Positions 51,999 through 61,801 are shown, numbered from the stretch's first letter. The stretch: 64,000 bases of DNA from Pseudonocardiaceae bacterium (GCA_009379845.1 WHSZ01000003.1:1-64000), one strand, 5' to 3'. Numbers and translations: made by a program. Notes: a model not told the origin generated them from the sequence alone.

Positions 51999-54900
51999 AT
52001 GCGTTTCGGGGTGCTCGGACCGCTCGAGGTATGGACCGCCGATGGAAGTCCGGTTCAGATCCCTGAGCAGAAGGTCCGTGTGCTGTTGGCCAACCTATTG
52101 GCGCACGAGGGGCGGCTGGTGCCGGCCCAACGGTTGGCTGACGACATCTGGGACGCACGGCAACCCGCGAATCCAGCCGCTGCCCTGCAGCGCAAGGTTT
52201 GGCAACTGCGGCGGGCACTGAAGGATGCCGACGCCGGAGGCCGGGACCTGGTGAAGTACCGCTCGCCTGGTTACTGGCTCGAGGTCGGGCGCGATTCGGT
52301 GGACGCGTTACAGTTCGCCGCCCTTATGGAGCAGGCGCGGGCAACAGACGATTTGCGGGCCAGGGCAGGGCTACTGGCCGAGGCACTCGCGTTGTGGCGG
52401 GGACCCGCCTTCGTCGACCTCGGTGACAACGAATTCGCGCGGGCCGCTGCTGCGCGGTTGGACGAGCAACGACTGGCCGCTTTGGAAGAGCACGCCGAAG
52501 CACGACTGGGTCTTGGCGAGCATGGCGCGCTGATCGGTGAACTCGCCGATCTACTCGCGCAGCACCCGCGCCGGGAGCGGCTGCGCGCCGCGCATATGCG
52601 TGCGCTCTACCGTTCTGGCCGGCAGCACGAGGCGCTGGCGAGCTACCGCGAACTACGGCAGCGGCTGGCCGACGAGTTGGGGTTGGATCCCAGCCCGGAC
52701 CTGGTCGAGCTTCACCAAGCGATCCTGGAGCAGGACGCGGCACTGGACGCCGGATCAACGCAGCCGGGAGGGAAAGCACGCTCCGGCACGAGCCTCGGTA
52801 CTGGGGTCCAACCCCCATTGCGAGCGGTTAGCGATGAAACGGGGGACGTACGCCGCACCAACATTCCTGCATCACGCACCGGTTTGATCGGCAGGGCCGA
52901 GGCGGTGGGTGAGGTACGCGCGCTGCTGGACGCGGGCCGGTTGGTGACGCTGACCGGACCGGGCGGGGTGGGTAAGACCCGGTTGGCCATCGAGGTGGCC
53001 AGACGACTGATCGACACCGTCGCGAACGATGCGTGGTTGGTGGAGCTTTCCGGCACGGTGTTCTCGCCGGCCGAGGCGATCGCGACCACCCTGGATATTC
53101 GTGATGACACCGGTTCGAGTCCACTCCCGGCTGGTAAGCCGACGCCGTTGACCGATCGCATTGCCGATGCGTTGCGGGGCCGGCAGGTGCTGCTCGTATT
53201 GGACGGTTGCGAGCATGTGGTCGAGCAAACCGCTGAACTGGCCGAGCAACTGCTACATGCCGTGCCGGGATTGCGGATCCTGGCGACGAGTCAGGAGTCT
53301 CTCGCGATCTCGGATGAGCGGCTGTGGGTAGTGCCACCACTGGAAGTCCCTGGACCGGTGAGCTCGAAGCCTGAACCCGAGGCGAATCTGGAGCCATCCG
53401 TCCTCGAGCAGTTCAGCGCTGTTGAGCTGTTCGTCGCGCGGGCCGCGTCGGTGGTTCCGAGTTTCGCGCTCGATGTGGACAATGCGCGTGCTGTCGCCAC
53501 TTTGTGCCGGCGGCTGGACGGGATTCCGCTGGCTTTGGAGTTGGCGGCGACCCGAGTTCGAGCTTTGGGCGTACACGGATTGGTCGAACGGCTGGACGAC
53601 CGGTTCCGGCTGCTGGCCGCCGGTTATCGTGGCGCGCCGCCTCGACAGCAAACGCTGCGTGCGATGCTCGACTGGAGCTGGGACCTGCTCACTGAACGCG
53701 AACGTATCGTGTTGTGCCGGCTTGCCGTGTACGCCGACGGCTGCACGCTGCATGCCGCCGAACATGTCTGCGCGGGAGAGGACATCGACCCCGACCAGGT
53801 TCTCGACCTGGTGGCCAGGTTGGTGGACCGCTCCCTGGTCGTCACGACCGTCAATGTGGATGCCACGGAGCCTCGCTACCGGCTGCTCGAGTCGGTCGCG
53901 GCCTACTGCGTTCAGCGGCTACGCGACGCGGGCGAGCTGGAAAGGGTGCGGCAGCGGCACTCCCGCTACTACACGGATCTCGCCGAACGTCTCGAACCAC
54001 AACTGCGTGGCCACGACCAACCGCGCTGGCTGCGGTACTTCGACACCGAGGCGGCCAACTTCCGGGTGGCGCTGGAAAATGCCGTGCAGCGGGGCGATGC
54101 GGACACCGCGCTGCGCCTGGTCAACGCGATGGCCTGGTATTGGGTTCTGCGCGGTCGCTTGGTGGATGGGCGCCGGTCGTTGAGCTTTGCACTGTCCATT
54201 GCCGACGAGCCGGCTACTGCCGTCAGCGTCAGGGCAATGGCCTGGCAGGCCGGTATCGCGGCATTGCTCGGGGACGGCGCCGGTTCGGCGGACCGCAGCC
54301 GGGAGGTGTTGAGGTTATATGAGGATGTCGATGATGGAGGCGATCGTGCCAGGGCAGAGTGGTTTCTGGGTTTCGCACTGCTCGCCGGTGGTGATCAGCC
54401 TACAAGCGAGGATCTGACAGGTCGGGCACTGGAAAGCTTCCGCGGTCTTGGGGATCGGTGGGGTACGGCCGCGGCGCTGAGCACCCGTGCCGTACAAGCA
54501 GTGGGTAGGGGTGAGCTCAGTGCGGTCAGCCGCGACGGCGAGCAGAGCCTGGCGTTGTTCCACGAACTCGGCGACCGCTGGGGCCAGTTGCAGGCCATGA
54601 TGGCGCTTACCTCCCTCGCCGCGATAACCGGCGATTATCAGCGGGCCGCCGAGCTGAACCGCGACGGGCTGCGTATCGCCGAGGATCTCGGGTTGTGGTC
54701 GGAGGTCTCGTACAATCTGTGCGGGCTCGCCAGGGTTGCCTTGCTGACCGGTGACTACGCGCAGGCCGAGGAGCTTCACGAACGTGCCCGGTCGCTTGCC
54801 GCCCAACGAAGCGACAAGCCGGGGGAATTGTTCGCCGAGACTGGGCTGGCCCTTGGCGCCAGGCGGCAGGGCAAGTTCGACGTCGCGGAGGCACATCTGA

Positions 54901-55412
54901 GCAACTGGCTCGACTGGTGCCGCCAGTCGGGCTGGGAGCCTGGAGCCGCGTTGATACTGGCCGAACTCGGTTTTATCGCGGAGCAACGCGGCGATCACGA
55001 GACAGCCATGGCGTCCCATGTGGAGGCGTACACCGCCGCGAGAGCGACCGGCGACCCGCGCGCTATCGCACTTGCCTTGGAGGGCCTCGCCGGTGCGCAG
55101 GCGCTGGCAGATAAGCACGAACACGCCGCTCGGCTACTGGGCACGGCGGCCGCGACAAGAGAATCCGCTATGGCGCCGCTGCCGGATGCCGAACGAGGCG
55201 ACGTCGACCGCATCACCGATGGAGCGCGGTCTGCTCTGGGTGAGGAGGTATTCGACGTGGAGTTCGCACGAGGGGCAAAGCTGAGTCCCGACGATCATGT
55301 GAGGCATCCCGATCTGCGAAAGATCCACGCAGATTCGAGTTCTCGGTCGTCGCTCGGCGACGAGCTGGCGAATCCATCGCGCACTGCCAACCGTCGCCCA
55401 TGGCGGCGTTGA
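51999..55412 (+). CDS. AfsR-type (SARP) transcriptional regulator with NB-ARC and TPR domains
   Basis: A 1137-residue activator. Residues 1-90 are an OmpR-like winged helix (MRFGVLGPLEVW, LLANLLAHEGRLVPAQRLAD), 95-250 the bacterial transcriptional activation domain, 290-560 an NB-ARC ATPase with P-loop GPGGVGKTRLAIEVARR and LLVLDGCEHVVEQ, and the remainder TPR-like repeats. AfsR-like proteins activate antibiotic clusters. Codons 104 (52308-52310) and 773 (54315-54317) are TTA, so translation should depend on the bldA tRNA. It sits between sugar genes and is the probable pathway activator. Confidence 0.92.
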   Translation: MRFGVLGPLEVWTADGSPVQIPEQKVRVLLANLLAHEGRLVPAQRLADDIWDARQPANPAAALQRKVWQLRRALKDADAGGRDLVKYRSPGYWLEVGRDSVDALQFAALMEQARATDDLRARAGLLAEALALWRGPAFVDLGDNEFARAAAARLDEQRLAALEEHAEARLGLGEHGALIGELADLLAQHPRRERLRAAHMRALYRSGRQHEALASYRELRQRLADELGLDPSPDLVELHQAILEQDAALDAGSTQPGGKARSGTSLGTGVQPPLRAVSDETGDVRRTNIPASRTGLIGRAEAVGEVRALLDAGRLVTLTGPGGVGKTRLAIEVARRLIDTVANDAWLVELSGTVFSPAEAIATTLDIRDDTGSSPLPAGKPTPLTDRIADALRGRQVLLVLDGCEHVVEQTAELAEQLLHAVPGLRILATSQESLAISDERLWVVPPLEVPGPVSSKPEPEANLEPSVLEQFSAVELFVARAASVVPSFALDVDNARAVATLCRRLDGIPLALELAATRVRALGVHGLVERLDDRFRLLAAGYRGAPPRQQTLRAMLDWSWDLLTERERIVLCRLAVYADGCTLHAAEHVCAGEDIDPDQVLDLVARLVDRSLVVTTVNVDATEPRYRLLESVAAYCVQRLRDAGELERVRQRHSRYYTDLAERLEPQLRGHDQPRWLRYFDTEAANFRVALENAVQRGDADTALRLVNAMAWYWVLRGRLVDGRRSLSFALSIADEPATAVSVRAMAWQAGIAALLGDGAGSADRSREVLRLYEDVDDGGDRARAEWFLGFALLAGGDQPTSEDLTGRALESFRGLGDRWGTAAALSTRAVQAVGRGELSAVSRDGEQSLALFHELGDRWGQLQAMMALTSLAAITGDYQRAAELNRDGLRIAEDLGLWSEVSYNLCGLARVALLTGDYAQAEELHERARSLAAQRSDKPGELFAETGLALGARRQGKFDVAEAHLSNWLDWCRQSGWEPGAALILAELGFIAEQRGDHETAMASHVEAYTAARATGDPRAIALALEGLAGAQALADKHEHAARLLGTAAATRESAMAPLPDAERGDVDRITDGARSALGEEVFDVEFARGAKLSPDDHVRHPDLRKIHADSSSRSSLGDELANPSRTANRRPWRR

Positions 55413-55667
55413 CAGCCGAGCAGTCCTGCTGTCACGCTGCAAGTGCGGCATCCGTGTGCCTGAATAGGCCAGGATGCTTTTCTTGTGTCAAGACCGCTTC
55501 CGATAGCACTCCCGTCATGATCGGCAATCGGTTCAGCCGTCCCGCTTGCGTGGAGTAACGCGGCGACTTCCGTTACGCGCTACCGGATTCTCCGGCGGCT
55601 GACTCTGCCATGCCGAAACGACGTGAAGCGAGAGGCATCACGAGATGCTGGCCGAGGTGAGATATCA

Positions 55668-56921
55668 ATGAGTGGCACTGCCTCGTACCCCCGGGACATA
55701 CAAAGGCAAGAGCACACCTGGTCTTATCCCAACGAGCATGACGCGACGCTTACCGACCTCTGCTCGACGCTCTTCGCATCATTGCCTCGGGTCGACCAGC
55801 GTAGAAAAGGTCTGGAGTATGTGCGGGCCCTGCTAGAGGTACCAGGAAGAAAAACGATAAGAAACATCGCGGCGCGGCTGGCCGACAAGGCAGCCGAGCA
55901 GAACCTGCACCACTTCATCAATTGCTCCACTTGGGACTGGACACCGGTGCGGCAAGCTCTGGCGCGGTATGTGGATCGCCGTACACCCGGGATCGCCTGG
56001 GTAGTGCGGCCGATGGTCATCCCCAAGGCCGGCCGGCATTCCGTCGGGGTGGACAGGCGCTTCATTCCCGATATCGGTCAAGCACAGTACGTCCAGCAAG
56101 CCGTCGGTGTCTGGGCAGCTGGCGAGGATCTGAGCAGCCCGGTTAACTGGCGTCTCCATTTGTCCAGAGCGTGGCTCGAAGACGGTCCACGGCGGAACCG
56201 AGCGCTGATCCCGGAGGACGTGGAGCTGGAAACACTGGGCGGCAGCGCGATCGAGGCATGTATCGAAACAGCGCGGTGGAAGCTGCCGCTACGACCGGTG
56301 GTGCTGGACGCCAGGGACATGGATGTATTGACCACGCTGAGGAGGTTCCGTGCCGCGCGCATCCCTCATCTTGTCAGGATCAATGGTGCCCTCCCGCTCA
56401 GAGCCGCGGACCCGGTGCTGCCGGGCCATCGCACGGATTCACTACCGGCGGATCAGATTATGCTCGCACTCAAGGGAATCCGGCGCCCGGCAATGTGGGT
56501 GGATCAGGATCATGGATCGGCGGTGCGGTCGAAGCTGGTTGCGGCCGTGCACGTTGGGATACCCGGACGGATCGGCACGGCGGAGCACGGAGCACGGACT
56601 GGTGGACTGCTCCTATTGGGAATCGGGGAGGCGGGTGAGGCTTGGCCACAACAGCTGTGGCTCACCGACCTCGTAGATGTTCAACCCGCTGTGCTGCTGC
56701 GGCTGAGCAGGCTCACCCATCGGGTCGACAGGGACTTCGCTGATATCGCAGACCGCGTAGGGATTCGGGATTTCGCCGGGCGGTCATTCAGCGGATGGCA
56801 CCGGCACGTCACGCTCGCCTCGGCCGCGCACGCCGTGGCCGTGCTTGGCGATTCGCATCGGGACGGTAGCGCGCGCCATTTCGGCGCTCCGGGCGGAAGC
56901 AACGCCCGGCAGACCGCCTAG
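55668..56921 (+). CDS. IS701/DDE_5-like transposase homologue lacking catalytic residues
   Basis: A 417-residue protein with the fold and motifs of IS701-type transposases: LTDLCSTLFASLPRVDQRRK, EVPGRKTIRNIAARLADKAAEQNLHHFI, PVNWRLHLSRAWLEDGPRR, and a late PVVLDARDMDVLTTLRRF holding a possible second Asp. Where active members have a DD(T/S)-type pair before PKKG, residues 112-120 read VVRPMVIPK, so the first catalytic Asp is absent. No terminal inverted repeats flank it. It looks like a domesticated protein, perhaps DNA-binding or regulatory, inside the cluster. Confidence 0.78.
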   Translation: MSGTASYPRDIQRQEHTWSYPNEHDATLTDLCSTLFASLPRVDQRRKGLEYVRALLEVPGRKTIRNIAARLADKAAEQNLHHFINCSTWDWTPVRQALARYVDRRTPGIAWVVRPMVIPKAGRHSVGVDRRFIPDIGQAQYVQQAVGVWAAGEDLSSPVNWRLHLSRAWLEDGPRRNRALIPEDVELETLGGSAIEACIETARWKLPLRPVVLDARDMDVLTTLRRFRAARIPHLVRINGALPLRAADPVLPGHRTDSLPADQIMLALKGIRRPAMWVDQDHGSAVRSKLVAAVHVGIPGRIGTAEHGARTGGLLLLGIGEAGEAWPQQLWLTDLVDVQPAVLLRLSRLTHRVDRDFADIADRVGIRDFAGRSFSGWHRHVTLASAAHAVAVLGDSHRDGSARHFGAPGGSNARQTA

Positions 56922-56959
56922 CGCCGATAGTAAGGAACGCAGATCGTAAGGAACCCAGC

Positions 56960-57961
56960 ATGGCAGTTCAGGAATCGCACGGTCGGTTTGATCCAGCGGA
57001 TATCGAGCGAGCCGGCGGACTGGCGGGGCGATCGATCGCGGTGTTGGGAGCAACGGGCTTTCTGGGACGCCACATCTGTACGGCCTTCAGCGCCGCCGGC
57101 GCCTCGGTGTGCGAGGTGTCCCGTACAGCGCAGCGAGGCGATGGCCGCACCCGTCGGCCGGTCGAACTCGATCTGGTCGGTGCGTCATCCGAGCGGCTCG
57201 CGGAGGTGCTCGCGGATGCCGACGTGATCGTAAACGCGGCGGGAATGCTGTGGGGCGCGACCGAGGAGGAGATGGCTGGGGTGAATTCCGGGGCGGTTGT
57301 CCGGCTGGCCGAGTTGGTGCCTGAACTGCCCCGAAGCCCCCGCTTCATCCAGCTGGGCACCGTCCACGAATACCGGCCGGCTCCGGTGGGGAGCAGCATC
57401 GCCGAAGATCAGCCTGTCGGCCCGGTCACGGCTTACGGACGTACAAAGCTGCGTGGTAGCCAGGCCGTACTGCGGGCCACCCGGATGAACGCGATGGACG
57501 GGGTCGTACTCCGGATTGGAAACGCGTTCGGCCCCGGTACACCGAACGGTAGCCTGCTCGGCGGCGTCGCCGGTCGGCTGAGCGAACTTGCCAGGAGTTC
57601 CGCGAACGGCATGCACCCGGCGCGGCTACGGCTGGCACCGCTGCGTACCTGGCGCGAGTTCATCGATGTCCGCGATATAGCCGATGCGGTCGTGGCTGTG
57701 ACGAAGGCACCGATGGTGGATCTTTCCCAACGGATCATCAACGTTGGTCGCGGGCAAGCGTTAGAAGTGCGGTGGCTGGTCGACCAGCTGATCACGGTCA
57801 GCGGGATTGACGTTCAGGTTGTGGAGGAGCAGCCGCGCGACGCGCAACGTTCCGACGTGGTCTGGCAGCAGCTCAACATCTCACGTGCCAGGCAACTGAT
57901 GCACTGGCGTCCGCGACGCGGTGTCCGCGAGTCGTTGCGTGATCTGCTCGCTGCCGCGTGA
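56960..57961 (+). CDS. NDP-hexose 4-ketoreductase (extended SDR)
   Basis: A 333-residue NAD-dependent epimerase/dehydratase-family reductase. It has the glycine-rich VLGATGFLGRHICTAFSAAG near residue 32, the catalytic Tyr-x-x-x-Lys in AYGRTKLRGSQAVL, and LRIGNAFGPGTPNGSL and WREFIDVRDIADAVVAV of the sugar-active group. It would reduce the 4-keto group at the end of deoxysugar synthesis, like UrdZ3 or DnmV. Codon 268 is TTA (57761-57763). It follows the transposase-like gene by 38 bp and precedes the 3-ketoreductase gene. Confidence 0.87.
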   Translation: MAVQESHGRFDPADIERAGGLAGRSIAVLGATGFLGRHICTAFSAAGASVCEVSRTAQRGDGRTRRPVELDLVGASSERLAEVLADADVIVNAAGMLWGATEEEMAGVNSGAVVRLAELVPELPRSPRFIQLGTVHEYRPAPVGSSIAEDQPVGPVTAYGRTKLRGSQAVLRATRMNAMDGVVLRIGNAFGPGTPNGSLLGGVAGRLSELARSSANGMHPARLRLAPLRTWREFIDVRDIADAVVAVTKAPMVDLSQRIINVGRGQALEVRWLVDQLITVSGIDVQVVEEQPRDAQRSDVVWQQLNISRARQLMHWRPRRGVRESLRDLLAAA

Positions 57962-57992
57962 TGGCCCGCGGGTTGCTTGAGGAGTTGACACC

Positions 57993-59063
57993 GTGACTCG
58001 CCCCGGAATGGTCGGAAGTCTGGTCGAGAGAGAAACGATCACTGGTGGAGGAGACGGACAGGTGAGCGATGGTGGCGGAAGGAACGACATCGGTGCCGCG
58101 GCGCCGATCAGACTCGGAGTGATGGGGTGTGCCAGTGTTGCCAAGCGCCGTGTCTTGCCGGCGGTGACGGCCGCTCAGGGCATATATCTCGGTGCGGTTG
58201 CCAGCCGTACGCTTAGCAAGGCCGCGGAGATGGTGGAGCATTTCGGCGGCGAGCCGGTCCACGGCTACCAATCCCTACTCGAACGGTCCGATGTGGACGC
58301 GGTGTACATCCCGTTGCCTCCTGCGCTACGCGCCGAGTGGATCACGAACGCGTTGCTTGCCGGCAAGCACGTGCTTGCCGAGAAGCCGCTCACCACCTCC
58401 GCCAAGGAGACGGCCGAGTTAGTGGAGCTTGCCGAGAAGCGCCGGCTGGTGATGATGGAGAATTTCATGTTCCCACAGCACAGCCTGCACGCCACGGTGC
58501 GCCGGCTGCTGAGCGAGGGAACCATCGGCACATTGCGAGGTTTCGCGTCAACCTTCGCCATTCCGGAACGAGCGAAAGACGACATTCGGTACCGGGCCGA
58601 ACTCGGAGGCGGCGCGCTACTGGACGTAGGTGGCTATCCGCTACGTGCCGCTCAGATCTTTCTCGGTCACGGCCTGGAGGTTCAGGGCGCTTCTTTGTGG
58701 CAAGACAACGAGCTCGGGGTAGATGTCAACGGTGCCGCCCTGCTGGTCGGGAGCCAGGGGGTTGCCGCCCAACTGTCGTTCGGTCTCGCGCATGCCTATA
58801 CCTCGCAGTATCGCTTCATCGGAAGTACCGGCAGGCTTGCCGTGGACCACGTCTTCACCACGCCTCCTTGGCATCAACCCGTGGTACGGCTCGCTCGCCA
58901 GGACCAACGGGAACAACTCACGCTACCCGCGGACAACCACTTCGTGAACAGCGTCGAGCTCTTCGCCGACGCGATACATGGACGGTCCACTTTGGATTCC
59001 GACGTCGTGATCGAGCAGGCGAGACTGATAGATGACATCCGATCACGGGCGGAGAGCGCATGA
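57993..59063 (+). CDS. NDP-hexose 3-ketoreductase (Gfo/Idh/MocA family)
   Basis: Up to 356 residues. The core begins IRLGVMGCASVAKRRVLPAV (Rossmann), then VDAVYIPLPPALRAEWITNAL and the conserved KHVLAEKPLTTSAKE with the catalytic-site Lys, followed by MMENFMFPQHSLHATVRRLL and GGGALLDVGGYPLRAAQIFLG. Such enzymes (UrdT, SpnN, TylC1-type) reduce C-3 after 2,3-dehydration. GTG 57993 and GTG 58062 each have a good GAGGAG site, so the start is open. TTA at 58419-58421. It works directly after the 2,3-dehydratase. Confidence 0.9.
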   Translation: MTRPGMVGSLVERETITGGGDGQVSDGGGRNDIGAAAPIRLGVMGCASVAKRRVLPAVTAAQGIYLGAVASRTLSKAAEMVEHFGGEPVHGYQSLLERSDVDAVYIPLPPALRAEWITNALLAGKHVLAEKPLTTSAKETAELVELAEKRRLVMMENFMFPQHSLHATVRRLLSEGTIGTLRGFASTFAIPERAKDDIRYRAELGGGALLDVGGYPLRAAQIFLGHGLEVQGASLWQDNELGVDVNGAALLVGSQGVAAQLSFGLAHAYTSQYRFIGSTGRLAVDHVFTTPPWHQPVVRLARQDQREQLTLPADNHFVNSVELFADAIHGRSTLDSDVVIEQARLIDDIRSRAESA

Positions 59064-59093
59064 GGTCAGTTCGTACCACGGAGGCAGTGTGTT

Positions 59094-60428
59094 ATGGGAG
59101 TCGATAAAGATCAAATTCTCGACCGCGTGGGTAGGTATCATCGCGAGCTCGAGCAGGCTGAGTTCATTCCGGGTGTGACGCAGCTGCTGGCCTCCGGTGC
59201 GGTACTCGACGAGAGTGATCGCGTCGCACTGGTGGATGCCGCCCTGGACATGCGGATCGCGGCCGGCACGAGCTCGCGCCGATTCGAGCGTGAGTTCGCG
59301 CGGTACTTCGGGTTACGCAAGGCGCACCTAACCAACTCGGGTTCATCGGCCAATCTGGTTGCGGTGAGCACACTTACTTCGCCACAGCTCGAGGAGCACC
59401 GGCTGCGTCCGGGTGACGAGGTTATTACCGTCGCGGCAGGCTTTCCCACTACGGTGAATCCGATCCTGCAGAACGGGCTTGTCCCAGTCTTTGTGGACAT
59501 CGAGCTCGGCACCTACAACACGACCCCGGAACGGGTAGCGGAAGCCATCGGGCCACGGACCAAGGCGATCATGATGGCCCACTCACTCGGCAACCCGTTC
59601 GCCGTTCGCGAGATCGCGGAACTGGCTGATGAGCACGGGCTTTTCCTGATCGAAGACAACTGTGACGCTGTCGGCTCCAGGTATGCGGGACAATTGACCG
59701 GAACATTCGGTGATCTGGCTACGGTGAGCTTCTATCCGGCGCATCACATCACGATGGGGGAGGGCGGTTGTGTCCTGACCGCTAATCTTGTGCTTGCCCG
59801 GTTGGTGGAGTCGATACGGGACTGGGGGAGAGACTGCTGGTGTGAGCCAGGCGAGGACAACACCTGCTTCAAGCGTTTTGACCAGAAACTAGGCACTCTG
59901 CCACATGGTTACGACCACAAGTACATATTTTCCCACGTCGGCTACAACCTGAAGTCGACGGATCTGCAGGCCGCTCTCGGATTGAGCCAGCTGAACAGGG
60001 TGGACGAGTTTGGCGCGATTCGAAGGCGTAACTGGAAGCGACTGCGCGAAGCGCTTGACGGCGTCCCCGGGCTGCTGCTACCCGAACCAACCCCTGGCGC
60101 CGATCCCAGCTGGTTCGGCTTCGTGCTTACGGTTCTGCCCACCGCCACATACACGCGGCGGGATTTGATCTCGTTCCTGGAATCGCAGCGGATATCGACG
60201 CGCCGGTTTTTCGGCGGCAACCTTACTCGGCATCCAGCCTATGTCGACGAAAACTATCGAGTGTGCGGCGACCTGACGAATAGCGACGTTGTCACCGAAA
60301 GCACGTTCTGGGTTGGTGTCTATCCGGGACTCACAACGGAGATGATCGACTATATCGCCAAGTCGATCACTGAGTTCGCCCACCAGAACTCGCCGGCTGG
60401 TGCGATCGGTGTGGGTGCGCCGCGATGA
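59094..60428 (+). CDS. NDP-4-keto-hexose 3-dehydrase E1 (PMP/[2Fe-2S], UrdQ/SpnQ-like)
   Basis: A 444-residue DegT-fold enzyme in which the PLP lysine is replaced by His (SFYPAHHITMGEGG, residues 212-225), the mark of the 3-dehydrase class. The [2Fe-2S] ligands Cys190, Cys248, Cys250 and Cys258 fit C-X57-C-X1-C-X7-C exactly. It removes the 3-hydroxyl with a partner reductase, which is not in the window. GGAGG precedes ATG 59094. Codon 74 is TTA (59313-59315). With the reductases it yields a 2,3,6-trideoxy sugar such as L-rhodinose. Confidence 0.93.
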   Translation: MGVDKDQILDRVGRYHRELEQAEFIPGVTQLLASGAVLDESDRVALVDAALDMRIAAGTSSRRFEREFARYFGLRKAHLTNSGSSANLVAVSTLTSPQLEEHRLRPGDEVITVAAGFPTTVNPILQNGLVPVFVDIELGTYNTTPERVAEAIGPRTKAIMMAHSLGNPFAVREIAELADEHGLFLIEDNCDAVGSRYAGQLTGTFGDLATVSFYPAHHITMGEGGCVLTANLVLARLVESIRDWGRDCWCEPGEDNTCFKRFDQKLGTLPHGYDHKYIFSHVGYNLKSTDLQAALGLSQLNRVDEFGAIRRRNWKRLREALDGVPGLLLPEPTPGADPSWFGFVLTVLPTATYTRRDLISFLESQRISTRRFFGGNLTRHPAYVDENYRVCGDLTNSDVVTESTFWVGVYPGLTTEMIDYIAKSITEFAHQNSPAGAIGVGAPR

Positions 60429-60470
60429 ACACGAGGCAAAAGGTTGAGTCGAGCGGAGGATGGCCAGGTC

Positions 60471-61064
60471 GTGCGTATCGACGAAATGTCAATCCCGGGA
60501 ACCTTCCTGGTGACACCTGATCGGATCCATGATGATCGCGGATCATTCTACGAGGGTATGCGGACCGACGTACTTGACCGCGCACTCGGATATTCCTTCG
60601 AACCACGGCAGATCAACTATTCGGTGTCGCGGCGGAATACCCTGCGTGGCATTCACAGCGTGACGATCCCGCCGGGGCAGTCGAAGTACGTGACCTGTGT
60701 GCGCGGGGCGCTGCGAGATGTTGTCGTCGATCTGAGGGTGGGCTCGCCGACATTCGGGCGGCACGTGAGTACCCAGCTGGATGAAGACTCGGGGCGTTGT
60801 GTGTACGTGCCGGAGGGTGTGGGGCACGGCTTCCTGACCCTTGCCGAGGACACCCGCATCTGCTACGTCCTGTCCAGCGTCTACGTGCCTGGCACACAGA
60901 TCGACATCTACCCCCTGGACCCTGCCTTGGCGGTTCAGTGGGGGTTCACCGAGCCTCCGTTGATGTCCGAGAAAGACTCGCAGGCGCCGACAGTCGCCGT
61001 TGCCAAGGCGGCTGGGCTCCTCGCCGAATGGCGCGGTTCACGAACGGCAGCCGGTGGTAAGTGA
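60471..61064 (+). CDS. dTDP-4-keto-6-deoxyhexose 3,5-epimerase (RmlC family)
   Basis: About 197 residues of cupin-type RmlC fold: IPGTFLVTPDRIHDDRGSFYE, the catalytic His62 in LRGIHSVTIPPGQSKYV, then LRDVVVDLRVGSPTFGRHV, EGVGHGFLTLAEDTRICYVL and the Tyr-bearing SSVYVPG. Epimerisation at C-5, and perhaps C-3, turns D- into L-sugars, so the final sugars should be L-configured. GGAGG at 60456-60460 supports GTG 60471. It follows the 3-dehydrase gene by 42 bp. Confidence 0.9.
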   Translation: MRIDEMSIPGTFLVTPDRIHDDRGSFYEGMRTDVLDRALGYSFEPRQINYSVSRRNTLRGIHSVTIPPGQSKYVTCVRGALRDVVVDLRVGSPTFGRHVSTQLDEDSGRCVYVPEGVGHGFLTLAEDTRICYVLSSVYVPGTQIDIYPLDPALAVQWGFTEPPLMSEKDSQAPTVAVAKAAGLLAEWRGSRTAAGGK

Positions 61065-61186
61065 CCCGAGTGTGCGAGTACGCGGGCCGAAAGTGTGTCG
61101 TAAGCGAATCGAGTGTGCGGTCGTGCATGGTGATCGCCATGGCCGAGGTTGTAGCCAGCTCCGAGGTACGAAGGGAGATGTCTCGA

Positions 61187-61789
61187 ATGGGAAGCGACAC
61201 CGATCTGCGCGTGGCGATCATTATCGGCAGCACCCGAAACGGGCGATTCGGACCTACGGCGGCTGAGTGGTTCGCCGACCAGGCCCGTCAACACGGCGAG
61301 CTGAACATCGATGTCATCGATCTGTCCGAGGAGCAGCTGCCGGACGTGCTCATCGATGAGGGCGATCCGGTACCCGAACGAGTCACCGCGCTGGCGCCGC
61401 GCCTCGACGCGGCCGACGCGTTCGTGATCGTGACACCGGAGTACAACCACAGTTACCCCGCACCGTTGAAGACGGCTATTGACTGGTATATGGACGAGTG
61501 GCAGGCGAAACCGGTCGCGTTTGTCTGCTACGGCGGTATGAGCGGTGGATTGCGGTCTGTTGAGCACCTGAGGCAGATCTTCGCCGAGCTCGGAGCAACC
61601 ACCGTGCGCGAAGTTGTCAGTTTCCAGAACTACTGGGAGCAGTTCGGCGTCGATGGCTCCTGGCCGAAGAACCCCGAAGGACCAAACGCGGCTGCCAAAG
61701 GGATGCTCGACCAGCTCATTTGGTGGGCTCGTGCACTACGCGATCACCGCGCGATCCACCCCCTGAACCCGCTGAGCGATCAGTCGTGA
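61187..61789 (+). CDS. NADPH-dependent FMN reductase family protein
   Basis: About 200 residues of flavodoxin-like fold: VAIIIGSTRNGRFGPTAAEWF (FMN phosphate loop), VIVTPEYNHSYPAPLKTAID and VCYGGMSGGLRSVEHLRQIF. It supplies reduced FMN or reduces quinones; in aromatic polyketide clusters such reductases serve flavin-dependent oxygenases. AAGGGAG (61170-61176) supports ATG 61187, with ATG 61178 as alternative. The VOC gene follows 12 bp downstream. Confidence 0.87.
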   Translation: MGSDTDLRVAIIIGSTRNGRFGPTAAEWFADQARQHGELNIDVIDLSEEQLPDVLIDEGDPVPERVTALAPRLDAADAFVIVTPEYNHSYPAPLKTAIDWYMDEWQAKPVAFVCYGGMSGGLRSVEHLRQIFAELGATTVREVVSFQNYWEQFGVDGSWPKNPEGPNAAAKGMLDQLIWWARALRDHRAIHPLNPLSDQS

Positions 61790-61801
61790 AAGGAGGCTCC
61801 C

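Noticed and set aside
55555-55576. GTAACG/CGTTAC inverted repeat before the transposase-like gene, possible insertion-sequence end
   Set aside because: Arms are only 6 bp and no matching copy exists on the other side of the gene.
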